A stretch of 64,000 nt of DNA, taken from positions 558,001-622,000 of the forward strand of contig JASBTZ010000007.1 in assembly GCA_030148165.1 (NCBI GenBank), in the 5' to 3' direction. This document shows positions 27,330 to 36,251 of this stretch, piece after piece (within the stretch, counting starts at the first letter, position 1; every line of letters starts with the position of its first letter). The translations under genes and the position numbers were made by a program. The notes under the pieces are model-generated. The model was not told the origin of the DNA and searched no databases. It was given only the letters and a program-made list of their open reading frames with translations. The DNA comes from Bacteroidota bacterium (lineage in GTDB: Bacteria > Bacteroidota > Bacteroidia > Flavobacteriales_D > Crocinitomicaceae).

Positions 27330-28118
27330 TTAAGCAGCCTCATTTTTCATTTTCTTTTCAACGCGTGCAGAGACGAGAATTCCCGCTTCATACAAAAGAA
27401 CGATAGGTATACTTACGATTACCTGACTTATCAAATCAGGAGGGGTAATAATTGCAGATAAGATTAGAATACCAATAATCGCGTGTTTACGGTACTTTCT
27501 CAAGAAGGCAGCATTCAGCACACCGATCCTGGTGAAAAGATACGATATCACAGGAAGTAGAAATAATAGACCTGAATAGAAGACAGTGGATAGGATCGTG
27601 CTCATATACGAATTAATCGTAAAGATGTTATTGATCTTTTTGCTGACCTGGTAAGACCCAAAGAACTGAATACATAGAGGTGCGACAATAAAATATCCGA
27701 AGCTTATTCCCATGAAGAATAAGATGCTGACATAAAACACAATTCCCGAAGCCACCTTCTTTTCTTTTTGACGAAGACCTGGTTTTACAAAACTCCATAT
27801 CTGATAGAAGATAAATGGAAAGGATAGCACTATTCCGCCCAGGATGCTCATCATTAAGGCATAAGAAAACTGCCCTGTCACCTTCATGCTCTGCAGTTCT
27901 ACAGGTACTTCTTCTACACAAATTCCGAAGAAGCGGCAGATTAATTCAAAAGTGATAAAGTCTGGACTCTTCATCGAAAGAAACAGATTGTCCATGATCC
28001 ACTCCTGAAAAATCCAGAGTACAGTAGCAACAACCACTATCGCAATTGCTGAGCGTACCAGACGCCATCTCAGTTCCTCGAGATGGTCCAGAAATGTCAT
28101 TCGTTTTTCCTCCGACAT
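27330..28118 (-). CDS. tatC: Sec-independent protein translocase TatC
   Basis: Core membrane subunit of the twin-arginine translocase, which recognises RR signal peptides and exports folded proteins. The 262 residues have the hallmark N-terminus FLDHLEELRWRLVRSA and about six membrane spans, including FGYFIVAPLCIQFF. The conserved acidic loop segment is replaced by a Bacteroidota-type insert carrying CRFFGICVEEVP. Start at 28118 is chosen (MSEEKRMTFLDHLEEL) because a TACTTTTG promoter element at 28137-28144 would fall inside the longer alternative starting at 28139. No tatA is adjacent. Confidence 0.94.
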   Translation of the reverse strand: MSEEKRMTFLDHLEELRWRLVRSAIAIVVVATVLWIFQEWIMDNLFLSMKSPDFITFELICRFFGICVEEVPVELQSMKVTGQFSYALMMSILGGIVLSFPFIFYQIWSFVKPGLRQKEKKVASGIVFYVSILFFMGISFGYFIVAPLCIQFFGSYQVSKKINNIFTINSYMSTILSTVFYSGLLFLLPVISYLFTRIGVLNAAFLRKYRKHAIIGILILSAIITPPDLISQVIVSIPIVLLYEAGILVSARVEKKMKNEAA

Positions 28119-28136
28119 AGTAATGGCAAAAGTATA

Positions 28137-28144
28137 CATTCAAC
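28137..28144 (-). promoter_or_regulatory. -7 element for the tatC-DUF5686-lptB operon
   Basis: TACTTTTG on the minus strand ends 18 nt before the chosen tatC start. No convincing TTG at -33. Confidence 0.45.
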
Positions 28145-28285
28145 ATGAATTAAGATGCATAAGACATCAATCTTTAAAGGCTATTTGTTAGCCTTTCAAG
28201 CAACTTTCTGAAATTTCCATATTCGAATAGATATTAACTACATTTTTTTGTATTTTAGATATACACTTAATGCAAACAGCATTCA

Positions 28286-30472
28286 ATGGAATTAGCCATA
28301 GATTTAAAAGATTCCTTAAAAACCTACTTCGGATTTGACAGTTTCAAAGGTGATCAGGAGAAGATCATCGAAAATGTGTTGAATGGAAACAATACTTTTG
28401 TTATCATGCCCACCGGAGGGGGGAAGTCGCTGTGCTATCAGTTGCCGGCACTTATATCAGAAGGAACCGCAGTGGTGGTATCTCCATTAATTGCATTAAT
28501 GAAGAACCAGGTTGATGCGATTCGGCATATTAGTGAAAACGAATCAATCGCTCACTTTATGAATTCTTCTCTTACGAAGAAGGAAATCAATAATGTGAAA
28601 AATGATATCCGCGAAGGAAAAACAAAATTACTATATGTAGCACCTGAGTCATTGACTAAAAAAGAGAACATTGACTTTCTAACGGATGTCAATATTTCAT
28701 TTTTCGCAATCGATGAAGCACATTGTATTTCCGAATGGGGGCACGATTTCAGACCTGAATACAGACGATTAAGAGAAATTTTCGAAAAGATCAGTGACGT
28801 ACCGATCATTGCCTTGACTGCAACAGCAACTCCAAAAGTCCAAATGGATATTCAGAAGAACCTGAACATGCTAGATGCTGTGGTATTTAAATCATCGTTC
28901 AACAGAGAGAATTTGTTTTATCAGATTCTCCCAAAGAAGGAAGTTCAAAAACAGATCATCCGCTATGCGGTGAACAAAAAAGGTAAAAGTGGAATTGTTT
29001 ATTGCCTTAGTCGCAAAAAAGTGGAGGAACTCGCGGAGTTACTTCAGGTAAATGGAATAAAGGCATTACCCTATCACGCTGGTCTTGATGCAGCTACGAG
29101 GGGGAAGCATCAGGATATGTTTCTGATGGAAGAAGCGGATGTGATTGTGGCTACAATTGCATTCGGAATGGGTATCGATAAACCGGATGTGCGTTATGTA
29201 ATACACCATGATATTCCTAAGTCGTTGGAAAGTTATTACCAGGAGACAGGCAGAGCCGGAAGAGATGGAGGAGAAGGAGAGTGCATCGCTTTTTATCGTT
29301 ATAAGGATATTGAGAAGCTCGAAAAGTTCCTTCAGGGTAAGCCAGTTGCTGAACAAGAAGTAGGAAGACAGCTGCTCAATGAAATTACATCATATGCCGA
29401 GACTTCGGTTTGTCGCAGAAAGATGATTTTACATTATTTCGGTGAAGAGTTTAATGAGCATAATTGCAATAAACACTGCGATAATTGTAAAGATCCGAAA
29501 GAGCAATACGAAGGGAAGGAATATGTAAAACTCTTGCTTCAGGTGGTTGAGGCATTGAAAGAGTCTCACCGTGCTAAGCATTATTGTGATTTCCTTTCAG
29601 GTATTGAAAATGCTGAGATCAAGAATTACAAACAGAATGATCACGATCTTTTTGGAAAAGGTAAAGAAAAGGATAAGCATTTTTGGAACGCTGTGATCAG
29701 ACAAGTGGTGGTAGCAGGACTTCTGGAAAAAGATATTGAATCGTACGGCGTATTGAAATTTACGGATGAAGGAAGAACTTTCCTTGAATCACCTAAGTCA
29801 TTTTCGCTTTATAAAGAACGGGACTATCTGGTTGAAGATAACGATGACTTTATTACTAATGATAAAGGGTCAGGCGGAGCACTGGATCAAGTTTTGTACG
29901 ATCAACTAATGGATCTGCGAAAGTCAATCTCTAAGGATCAAAATATTCCACCATTTGTCATTTTCCAGGAACCGTCATTAGAGGATATGTGTATTCAGTA
30001 CCCTACCACGATAGAAGAAATGACAAATATTCAAGGTGTCGGAACAGGAAAAGCCGCAAGATATGGCGCTCCGTTTGCATCGTTGATTAAAAGATATGTA
30101 GCCGAGAATGAAATCGAACGCCCACAGGATCTCGTGGTTAAGTCACTCGTCAATAAATCAGGATTAAAAGTTCAATTGATTCAGAATATCGATCGTAAAC
30201 TGCCACTTGAAGACATTGGCCAAAGTCAAGGAAAGTCACTTGAAGAAGTAATTGATGAAATTGGTGCTATTGTTTCGTCCGGTACTAAAGTAAATATCAA
30301 TTACTATATCGATGATATTTTAGATGAGGATACTCAGGAAGAAATCTACGATTATTTCTCAGAGGCAGAAACGGATGACATCCAGGTTGCTTATGAGGAG
30401 TTTGATGGGGATTATACGGAAGAAGAGCTCAAACTTGTATTTATCAAGTTCATGAGTGAAATGGCTAATTAA
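28286..30472 (+). CDS. recQ: ATP-dependent DNA helicase RecQ
   Basis: 3'-5' DNA helicase acting in recombination and stalled-fork repair. The 728 residues show Walker A MPTGGGKSLCYQLPAL, DEAH box with AIDEAHCISEWGHDFRPEY, motif III LTATATPKV, motif VI QETGRAGRDG, the zinc-binding region (CRRKMILHYFGEEF then CNKHCDNC), winged helix, and an HRDC domain near 535-610 (LYDQLMDLRKSISK, IQGVGTGKAARYG). A C-terminal extension of about 110 residues, Asp/Glu-rich at its end, is longer than E. coli RecQ but usual in Bacteroidota. Its stop overlaps the convergent lipoprotein gene by 8 nt. Confidence 0.96.
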   Translation: MELAIDLKDSLKTYFGFDSFKGDQEKIIENVLNGNNTFVIMPTGGGKSLCYQLPALISEGTAVVVSPLIALMKNQVDAIRHISENESIAHFMNSSLTKKEINNVKNDIREGKTKLLYVAPESLTKKENIDFLTDVNISFFAIDEAHCISEWGHDFRPEYRRLREIFEKISDVPIIALTATATPKVQMDIQKNLNMLDAVVFKSSFNRENLFYQILPKKEVQKQIIRYAVNKKGKSGIVYCLSRKKVEELAELLQVNGIKALPYHAGLDAATRGKHQDMFLMEEADVIVATIAFGMGIDKPDVRYVIHHDIPKSLESYYQETGRAGRDGGEGECIAFYRYKDIEKLEKFLQGKPVAEQEVGRQLLNEITSYAETSVCRRKMILHYFGEEFNEHNCNKHCDNCKDPKEQYEGKEYVKLLLQVVEALKESHRAKHYCDFLSGIENAEIKNYKQNDHDLFGKGKEKDKHFWNAVIRQVVVAGLLEKDIESYGVLKFTDEGRTFLESPKSFSLYKERDYLVEDNDDFITNDKGSGGALDQVLYDQLMDLRKSISKDQNIPPFVIFQEPSLEDMCIQYPTTIEEMTNIQGVGTGKAARYGAPFASLIKRYVAENEIERPQDLVVKSLVNKSGLKVQLIQNIDRKLPLEDIGQSQGKSLEEVIDEIGAIVSSGTKVNINYYIDDILDEDTQEEIYDYFSEAETDDIQVAYEEFDGDYTEEELKLVFIKFMSEMAN

Positions 30473-30899
30473 TCCTCTCTAAGATAAATAGATGCCGCTG
30501 GTAAAACTCGGTGAATTCTATTTTTAGGCTTTTCTTCGTAAGTAAAATAATCCGACCGTTGTCAAGGGTGTCAGTTATACCCGAAGAATCCATTTTATAC
30601 AATATGTAATTATCACTTCCTTTGATAAGCTCATAATACCCATTGTCGTTTCGATAAGATGTATCACCTTGATTGATAAAATACATGTCAATGGCATAGT
30701 TGCAAAGCGCGTCTTCGCAATTTTCGAAAGTCATTTGACCATAAGTATCATAACGATACGTTAATCCAGAGAAATTTGAATATTGATATTCGATGATATT
30801 CCAGCTTCCTGCCAGTTTCTTCTTAGTGCGCTGCTCTTTATCGCAGGAACTGATCAATACCAGTATGATAACAAAGAATATGTTGAAGGATCTACTCAA
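30465..30899 (-). CDS. Lipocalin-like lipoprotein (144 aa)
   Basis: A 144-residue lipoprotein: MSRSFNIFFVIILVLISSC is the signal with lipid-modified Cys19. The mature part starts KKLAGSWNIIEYQYS, the Gly-x-Trp pattern seen at the start of lipocalin-like domains of Bacteroidota, followed by alternating beta segments. Fold assignment is tentative. It is the last gene of a tightly packed minus-strand run and overlaps the second DUF4230 gene by 8 nt. Function unknown. Confidence 0.68.
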   Translation of the reverse strand: MSRSFNIFFVIILVLISSCDKEQRTKKKLAGSWNIIEYQYSNFSGLTYRYDTYGQMTFENCEDALCNYAIDMYFINQGDTSYRNDNGYYELIKGSDNYILYKMDSSGITDTLDNGRIILLTKKSLKIEFTEFYQRHLFILERIN

Positions 30900-31515
30900 A
30901 ATCGATGATTAGTTTTTTCTTAGAGGGAAGTAATTTACTGAACAATAATTCGATGTTTTCGTTGGCCCGCTCCCTTAAGCCAAATGATTCCGCATTTGTT
31001 TTCAACTTATGAAGTGCCTTTGCTTCCAACAATTTTCGTGTGCCATCGCTCCATTCACCTTGTTCTTCAAAGACCTCAGTTAAAGAGGGAGTTATTATGA
31101 CGTCTAACACCTCGGAATTTGGAAGTGTAAGCCATATACTGTCCTCATTTTGTTCTATGTGATAATTCTGATCAGTGAGATCAACACCATACCTGACTTC
31201 GCCTCGTATGATTAATGTTAGCCGGCGTTTAACATCTCTGTTCATGGTTTTATCATAGAGATCTCGCCAATCCAGCGGGTTTAATAGGTCCGGTTCATCC
31301 TTAAAGTACTCCACTGTGTCGACAACTATTTCATCCTTATAACTAATGGTACTAATCTCTGCAATGTTTTTGATGGATTCAACTTTGATACCGGTCTCAT
31401 CAATAGTAGAGGTCTTACCTCTCTCCCTCGTATATAGGTAGTATCCGGAAACAACAAGAAGTGTTATGATTCCCAGTGCAACAATATTTTTCAGTAGTCT
31501 TTTGTAGTCCTGCAT
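30892..31515 (-). CDS. DUF4230 domain protein (207 aa), membrane-anchored
   Basis: A 207-residue DUF4230 protein. One N-terminal membrane span (about residues 9-29, NIVALGIITLLVVSGYYLY) is followed by the DUF4230 core: VESIKNIAEISTISYKDEIVV, GEVRYGVDLTD, DSIWLTLPNSEVLDVIITPS, and a Lys/Glu-rich helical end. It overlaps the neighbouring DUF4230 lipoprotein by one base (TAATG), so the two paralogues are co-translated. Both likely face the periplasm, one by a membrane span and the other by lipid. Biochemical function is not known. Confidence 0.8.
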   Translation of the reverse strand: MQDYKRLLKNIVALGIITLLVVSGYYLYTRERGKTSTIDETGIKVESIKNIAEISTISYKDEIVVDTVEYFKDEPDLLNPLDWRDLYDKTMNRDVKRRLTLIIRGEVRYGVDLTDQNYHIEQNEDSIWLTLPNSEVLDVIITPSLTEVFEEQGEWSDGTRKLLEAKALHKLKTNAESFGLRERANENIELLFSKLLPSKKKLIIDFE

Positions 31516-32066
31516 TATAGTCCTGAATCAGGATTAACAATAACTTTTTCAAACCCCAGCTCTTTGTAGAAATCTTCTACGAAGGTCTTCGCATTTTTCT
31601 CCGCATCTTTTAAGATGCTCGTTTGTTCAATATCTTCTCTGATGGCTTCTTCACCTTGTTTCAGAAAATCATTTTTTTCCTGTTGAGTGAATTGATCCCT
31701 GAATCCGCTGACGCTTTCCATTTCAGTGTGCACAAACTTCGGATCCATCGTAAATGAAGTAATTTCTGCTGGCGGAAGATTGATTTCGATTGTCTTACCT
31801 TTTATCTTAATGTCGTCTTTGGACAGTTTCGACAAATCAATTCCCGCTTTTATTTTTGCCTTGCAACTGATAAGGATTCGCCGCTCGCCAAACTTGTACC
31901 ATTCTTCGCCCGTTTTATCTAGCTTTACAATCTTGCCGACGGTGTACTCGCTAGTCGAAAGCTGGCCTATGTTTCGTATTTCATAAACGGATTCAGAATC
32001 GATGTCCTTTTCTTCGGAACAAGAAAAAGTGATTAGTAACATCCATATGTACCACGTATACCTCAT
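31515..32066 (-). CDS. DUF4230 domain lipoprotein (183 aa)
   Basis: A 183-residue paralogue of the next gene. The short signal MRYTWYIWMLLITFSC ends in a lipobox-like Cys16. The core YEIRNIGQLSTSEYTVGKIVKL, KAKIKAGIDLSKLS, KTIEINLPPAEITSF matches DUF4230, and a helical tail ends FYKELGFEKVIVNPDSGL. The start codon overlaps the amidohydrolase stop by one base. Function unknown; the close coupling of a lipid-anchored and a membrane-anchored copy suggests that they act together. Confidence 0.8.
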   Translation of the reverse strand: MRYTWYIWMLLITFSCSEEKDIDSESVYEIRNIGQLSTSEYTVGKIVKLDKTGEEWYKFGERRILISCKAKIKAGIDLSKLSKDDIKIKGKTIEINLPPAEITSFTMDPKFVHTEMESVSGFRDQFTQQEKNDFLKQGEEAIREDIEQTSILKDAEKNAKTFVEDFYKELGFEKVIVNPDSGL

Positions 32067-33256
32067 TATTTAAATGCTGCGGCTGTCATCATTTGAACAC
32101 CTATCACAAGGGCTTCGTCATCAATATTAAACCTTGGAGTGTGAACACCGTGCACAATACCTTTTCCTTCATTTCGAACTCCTAATCTGAAGAAGCAAAC
32201 GGGTACTTCATGTGAATAATAAGAGAAATCTTCTGAAGTCAATCGGATCGGTAGTTCATGTACATTTGCGTCCCCGAGTAACTCCCGAGCCAACACCCTC
32301 ATATCCTGTGTTGTCTGTGCATCGTTCATTAGAAAGGGATATCCTTTACTGATTTCAAGGTCTACCGTTGCTCCGGTCGATTCGGCGATTCTATGGATTG
32401 TATTGGAAATTAATTCATGAGCACGCTCACGCCATTCTTCATCCATTGTTCGAAATGTTCCTTTCAAATGCGCTTTCTCAGGTATGATATTGGTTGCCCC
32501 GAGTGCTTCGAAGTGACCTATTGAAAGAACACTTGGAATTTTAGGATCACAATTTCTACTAACAATTTCCTGCAGGGCAGTTACGATTTGTGCTCCGGTC
32601 AATATAGGATCGATGCATTTATGAGGAGTTGCACCATGTCCACCCTTACCATTGATAGTCAAATGGATCTCATCACACGACGCCATATACAATCCATCTT
32701 TGAATCCAACATGGCCGACTTCCATATCCGGAAATACATGAAGTGCTACCATGTCAGTGACTTTTGGATTGGCTAATACCCCAGCCTTGATCATGAGTGT
32801 GGCACCTCCAGGATTTTTTTCTTCACCGGGTTGGAAAATGAGTTTGACCGGTTTTGGCAGTTCATTCCGTAGCTCGAAAAGCAGTTCTGCCGCCCCCAGC
32901 AGGATTGAAGTATGTACATCGTGGCCACAGGCGTGCATAACACCTTCAACTTTAGAAGCATATACCACTTCATTTTGTTCAGTAATAGGCAAAGCATCCA
33001 GATCGGCACGCAGTCCGATGCATTCGTCATTGTCTGAATGATGATCGCCACGAATAACACCAACTACCCCCGTATTACCAACGCCTGATTCACAGGAGAT
33101 TCCAATTGCAGTCAGTTGTTGTTCAACATACTTCATCGTTTCGAATTCCTGATAAGAAAGTTCAGGATTTGCGTGAATGTGTTCGCGATATGATCTGACC
33201 TTATCGTGCAGTCGCTTCGCTCCACTTTTGATATTTGAAATAAGATCAGGATTCAT
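32066..33256 (-). CDS. M20 family amidohydrolase / metallopeptidase
   Basis: Zinc-dependent amidohydrolase of the M20D group (hippurate hydrolase, N-acyl-amino-acid deacylase and indole-acetyl-amino-acid hydrolase relatives). The 396 residues are full length. Metal-site segments are HACGHDVHTS and FQPGEEKNPGGA, GKGGHGATPH lies in the dimerisation domain, and LTSEDFSYYSHEVP closes the C-terminal active site. The substrate is not predictable; peptide or N-acyl amino acid turnover is likely. It is coupled both ways: it overlaps the TauE-like gene by 11 nt and the DUF4230 gene by one. Confidence 0.9.
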   Translation of the reverse strand: MNPDLISNIKSGAKRLHDKVRSYREHIHANPELSYQEFETMKYVEQQLTAIGISCESGVGNTGVVGVIRGDHHSDNDECIGLRADLDALPITEQNEVVYASKVEGVMHACGHDVHTSILLGAAELLFELRNELPKPVKLIFQPGEEKNPGGATLMIKAGVLANPKVTDMVALHVFPDMEVGHVGFKDGLYMASCDEIHLTINGKGGHGATPHKCIDPILTGAQIVTALQEIVSRNCDPKIPSVLSIGHFEALGATNIIPEKAHLKGTFRTMDEEWRERAHELISNTIHRIAESTGATVDLEISKGYPFLMNDAQTTQDMRVLARELLGDANVHELPIRLTSEDFSYYSHEVPVCFFRLGVRNEGKGIVHGVHTPRFNIDDEALVIGVQMMTAAAFK

Positions 33257-33638
33257 TGTTTATAAGATTATAGCCAGAGGTTATCATTCTATACGAAACG
33301 TAAGCCATGACGATGCCGAAAATCAATTTAACAACACCCTCAGATAATTTTAATGCGAGCTTAGATCCGACATAGCCACCGATGACAAAAGCCGCAGCGA
33401 CAATCAATCCAAACTTCCAGTTAAGATTTCCACTTTTATAGTAGTTCATTACTGCAAGAACACCAATAGGTAACAAGAGGATAAACAGGCTGGTTCCTTG
33501 GGCTTCATGCTGACTCATACCGAGTACATATACAAGTGCCGGGACAATTACTACACCACCTCCTACACCAACGAATCCACTAAGTATTCCTGCAAGAATA
33601 CCAATGACGATAAGAATATATATAGTTTGTGTTTCCAT
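33246..33638 (-). CDS. Half-length TauE/SafE-family membrane protein
   Basis: A 130-residue membrane protein with about four hydrophobic spans. The N-terminus GILAGILSGFVGVGGGVVIVPALVYVLGM is the TauE/SafE (DUF81) glycine-rich signature (shown in part), and SHEAQGTSL-like QHEAQGTSLFILLLPIG follows. Full-length members have two such repeats in about 250 residues; this has one, so it probably works as a dimer. Family members are proposed to export sulfite, sulfoacetate or other organic anions. No frameshifted second half is visible downstream. Confidence 0.83.
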   Translation of the reverse strand: METQTIYILIVIGILAGILSGFVGVGGGVVIVPALVYVLGMSQHEAQGTSLFILLLPIGVLAVMNYYKSGNLNWKFGLIVAAAFVIGGYVGSKLALKLSEGVVKLIFGIVMAYVSYRMITSGYNLINNES

Positions 33639-33666
33639 TTATCTTAGGTTAAAGATAATGAAATCG

Positions 33667-34632
33667 TTATTGTACCAGGAGATTACAACCCCGAATATCA
33701 GAATGATCGAATCGTCCCATCAATTCAAACCCATTTGATTTTATTCGACCGAGATCCTGGGTTGCAATGAATGAGCAGCTATACGTGTTAGCCAGGTCGA
33801 TAACGTTAATTCCTCCGGTTTGATTATCCCGTTTAAGCAATTCAAGCGGATCGTTCACATCCCTGATGAGGACTTTCATCCAGGAAGGGGTATGAAATAT
33901 CAGATCACTCGAAGCGTACGACTGAGATAAGAGTTCAGTCATTCCATATTCTGAATAGGTGTTTTGAGTTTTTAAGCCCTTTGAAAGTTCGGCATGAAGC
34001 TCCTGTTTTGAAATTTCTTTCCGCGTGCCTTTCATTCCTCCAGTTTCAATAATAAGGGCCTCTGAGAAGTTATTATCCATAGCTGCCAGATCTAGTAAGG
34101 CATAGGAGACGCCAAAAATCACAACTTGTTTTTCTTGCTGAATTGCATGGTAATAGCGTTCATGAACCTCTTCGAGAGACCCAAGTAGAAACGCCGATTT
34201 ATCATCAGCCAGATTAATAAGATGATTAACCATATAAATCAAACTCGAATCTCCTTGTTCCAGGTAATTGGGTAATAACGCCAGAATAACTTGATCTTTT
34301 GGGTCGCCGATAGCCTCTGTATAACTCTTTAAGAATGACTGCTCATATAAGTTTAAGTCGGCCACATAATGCGTAGATCTTTCACCACCGGTCCCACTGC
34401 TTTTAAAAGTTATATCGATTTGGTTTTCATTACAAAGTACTTTTCGATTCTTAAAAAAGGAAATGGGTAAGAAGGTTATTTCCTCGATCGAGTTAGGATT
34501 AGGGTTACCGGTCAGGTCCACGAACTCCCTGTAAACCAAATTATTTTGATATTGATAGCTAAAAACGGCTAACGCCAATTCGCTGAACTGGTCGTCATTT
34601 TCAATGCTGAAGATTTTGTTTGAAAGATCCAT
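33667..34632 (-). CDS. LuxE-like acyl-protein synthetase domain protein
   Basis: A 321-residue protein resembling the LuxE/acyl-protein synthetase part of the adenylate-forming superfamily. ITFKSSGTGGERSTHYV is the phosphate-binding-like loop, followed by ETGGMKGTRKEISKQELH, NTYSEYGMTELLSQSYAS (acceptor region) and TQDLGRIKSNGFELMGRFDHSDIRGCN at the C-terminus (shown in part). Likely activates a carboxylic acid in the cytoplasm; the substrate is unknown and there are no lux genes. The start at 34632 overlaps the transporter stop (TAATG); the longer frame upstream is only its antisense-free extension into that gene and is rejected. Confidence 0.78.
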   Translation of the reverse strand: MDLSNKIFSIENDDQFSELALAVFSYQYQNNLVYREFVDLTGNPNPNSIEEITFLPISFFKNRKVLCNENQIDITFKSSGTGGERSTHYVADLNLYEQSFLKSYTEAIGDPKDQVILALLPNYLEQGDSSLIYMVNHLINLADDKSAFLLGSLEEVHERYYHAIQQEKQVVIFGVSYALLDLAAMDNNFSEALIIETGGMKGTRKEISKQELHAELSKGLKTQNTYSEYGMTELLSQSYASSDLIFHTPSWMKVLIRDVNDPLELLKRDNQTGGINVIDLANTYSCSFIATQDLGRIKSNGFELMGRFDHSDIRGCNLLVQ

Positions 34633-36251
34633 TAGAATAGCATTCCGGCAACCACTGCAGTTGACATACATGCAAGCGTGCCCGCAATCAGTGCTTTCAT
34701 CCCGAACTTTGCTAATACGCTTTTCTTTTCCGGAACAAGTGAACCTATTCCTCCAATTTGAATACCTATTGAAGCGAAATTGGCAAAACCACACAAGACA
34801 TAAGTACTCATTAGAATAGATTTCTCGGACATGTAATGTTTCAGTGTTCCCAAATCCTTATAGGCGATAAATTCATTGATGATCGTCTTCTCTCCCAAAA
34901 GCTGACCAGCTAATAAACAGTCTTCCCAAGGAACACCCATGATCCATGCGACAGGTGCTAACGCATAACCAAGGATCGCTTCAAATGACAGCTCATTGTA
35001 CTGACCAAGACTGGCAATGAATTCATTCACCCCAGTGTAATATCCAATCTTTCCCAATAGATAATTTGCAAGTGCGATGAGTGCAATGAATACGATTAAC
35101 ATGGCAGCAACATTAACAGCAAGCTTCACTCCATCGGTGGTTCCATTTGCGATTGCCTCAAGGGAATTAGCCCCCATTTTTTCTTTATCCACGGACAAGT
35201 CCGGATTGATCTTTTCCTTCTCAGGATAGAGCATTTTGGCAAAGACGATGGCGGCAGGAGCACTCATCAACGATGCAGTTAGCAGGTGCTTTGCGAAGAA
35301 AACTTGTTGTGCTTCATCCTCACCGCCAAGAAATACAATATATGAAGCTAATACACCTCCCGCAATTGTTGCCATTCCTCCGGCCATCAGACAAAGGATC
35401 TCTGATTTTGTCATTCTACCCAAATATGGCTTAACCAGAAAGGGAGCCTCTGTTTGACCAAGAAAAACATTTCCGGCAGCTGAAACACTTTCTGCACCTG
35501 AAAGCCCCATAAGTCGTTTCATTAACCAGGCCATGCCTATCACCACGCGCTGAAGTATCCCCCAATAGTATAACAACGCGCTTAAAGCAGAAAAGAAAAT
35601 AACCGATGGAAGTATCCAGGTGGCAAAATTTTTGACGTGGACATTTACTGAATTAGTTACAAAGTCTCCAAAGACAAATGTTGCACCTTCGTGAGCCATA
35701 TTAACGACCTTAACAAAACCTTTTGAAATAAAATCGAAGACGTCCTCAACGTAAGGAACTTTAAGAATGAGTATTGCTAAAAAGAGTTGGAGCAATATAC
35801 CTTTGATAACCAATGGCCAACTAATCGCCTTCCTGTCAGCGCTAAACAAATAACCAATAAAGAGAAGGAATAGAATACCCAGTAGACCTCTTATGATCGA
35901 CTTAAAGATATTTGACTCGGACGGTTTATTATTTCGGTAGCTGAAATTTCCGCCTTCGGATTGTAATGAAAGTCTGTTGTCAGCTTCGTACGTAATAACA
36001 ATGGTGTCATTAACTATTGTACTGTCATTCGAATTCCCAATGAGGATTAATTCCTGTTTCTTTTTCTTCCAGGTCCCTTCTTTTAATATGGAAAGTGAAG
36101 AATCTAGATTAACAAACGAATGATCTGAATTGAATTTAATGCTTAATGAATCGCCGCGTTTATAGGACGAATTGGTGCTGATCTGCGAAAGACCAGTTCC
36201 AAAGACACCAATGATGAAAAGAATACTAAGACTGACGCTTATTGATCTCAT
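34632..36251 (-). CDS. CNT-family nucleoside transporter with exported N-terminal domain
   Basis: Concentrative nucleoside transporter (NupC type), cation-coupled uptake of nucleosides. Start at 36251 gives MRSISVSLSILFIIGVFGTG as a signal-like segment. About 85 polar residues follow (20-105, including SLSILKEGTWKKKKQELILIG and VITYEADNRLSL), lipocalin-like in pattern and predicted periplasmic. The transporter core then begins, with YWGILQRVVIGMAWLMKRLMGLSGAE, GQTEAPFLVKPYL and AGGMATIAGGVLASYI (in part), all CNT landmarks. The total is 539 residues against about 400 for E. coli NupC. An alternative start at 36284 overlaps the nuclease gene further. Confidence 0.9.
   Translation of the reverse strand: MRSISVSLSILFIIGVFGTGLSQISTNSSYKRGDSLSIKFNSDHSFVNLDSSLSILKEGTWKKKKQELILIGNSNDSTIVNDTIVITYEADNRLSLQSEGGNFSYRNNKPSESNIFKSIIRGLLGILFLLFIGYLFSADRKAISWPLVIKGILLQLFLAILILKVPYVEDVFDFISKGFVKVVNMAHEGATFVFGDFVTNSVNVHVKNFATWILPSVIFFSALSALLYYWGILQRVVIGMAWLMKRLMGLSGAESVSAAGNVFLGQTEAPFLVKPYLGRMTKSEILCLMAGGMATIAGGVLASYIVFLGGEDEAQQVFFAKHLLTASLMSAPAAIVFAKMLYPEKEKINPDLSVDKEKMGANSLEAIANGTTDGVKLAVNVAAMLIVFIALIALANYLLGKIGYYTGVNEFIASLGQYNELSFEAILGYALAPVAWIMGVPWEDCLLAGQLLGEKTIINEFIAYKDLGTLKHYMSEKSILMSTYVLCGFANFASIGIQIGGIGSLVPEKKSVLAKFGMKALIAGTLACMSTAVVAGMLF

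Noticed and set aside
28119-28139. Seven-residue N-terminal extension of TatC
   Set aside because: It would include a -7 promoter element; MSEEKRMTF is the normal beginning.
33246-33638. TauE/SafE gene as a frameshifted pseudogene
   Set aside because: No second repeat is present in any frame downstream; the next gene overlaps at once and single-repeat members exist.
34633-34794. N-terminal extension of the LuxE-like protein
   Set aside because: It would lie wholly inside the CNT transporter gene on the same strand; the TAATG overlap at 34632 is the natural start.
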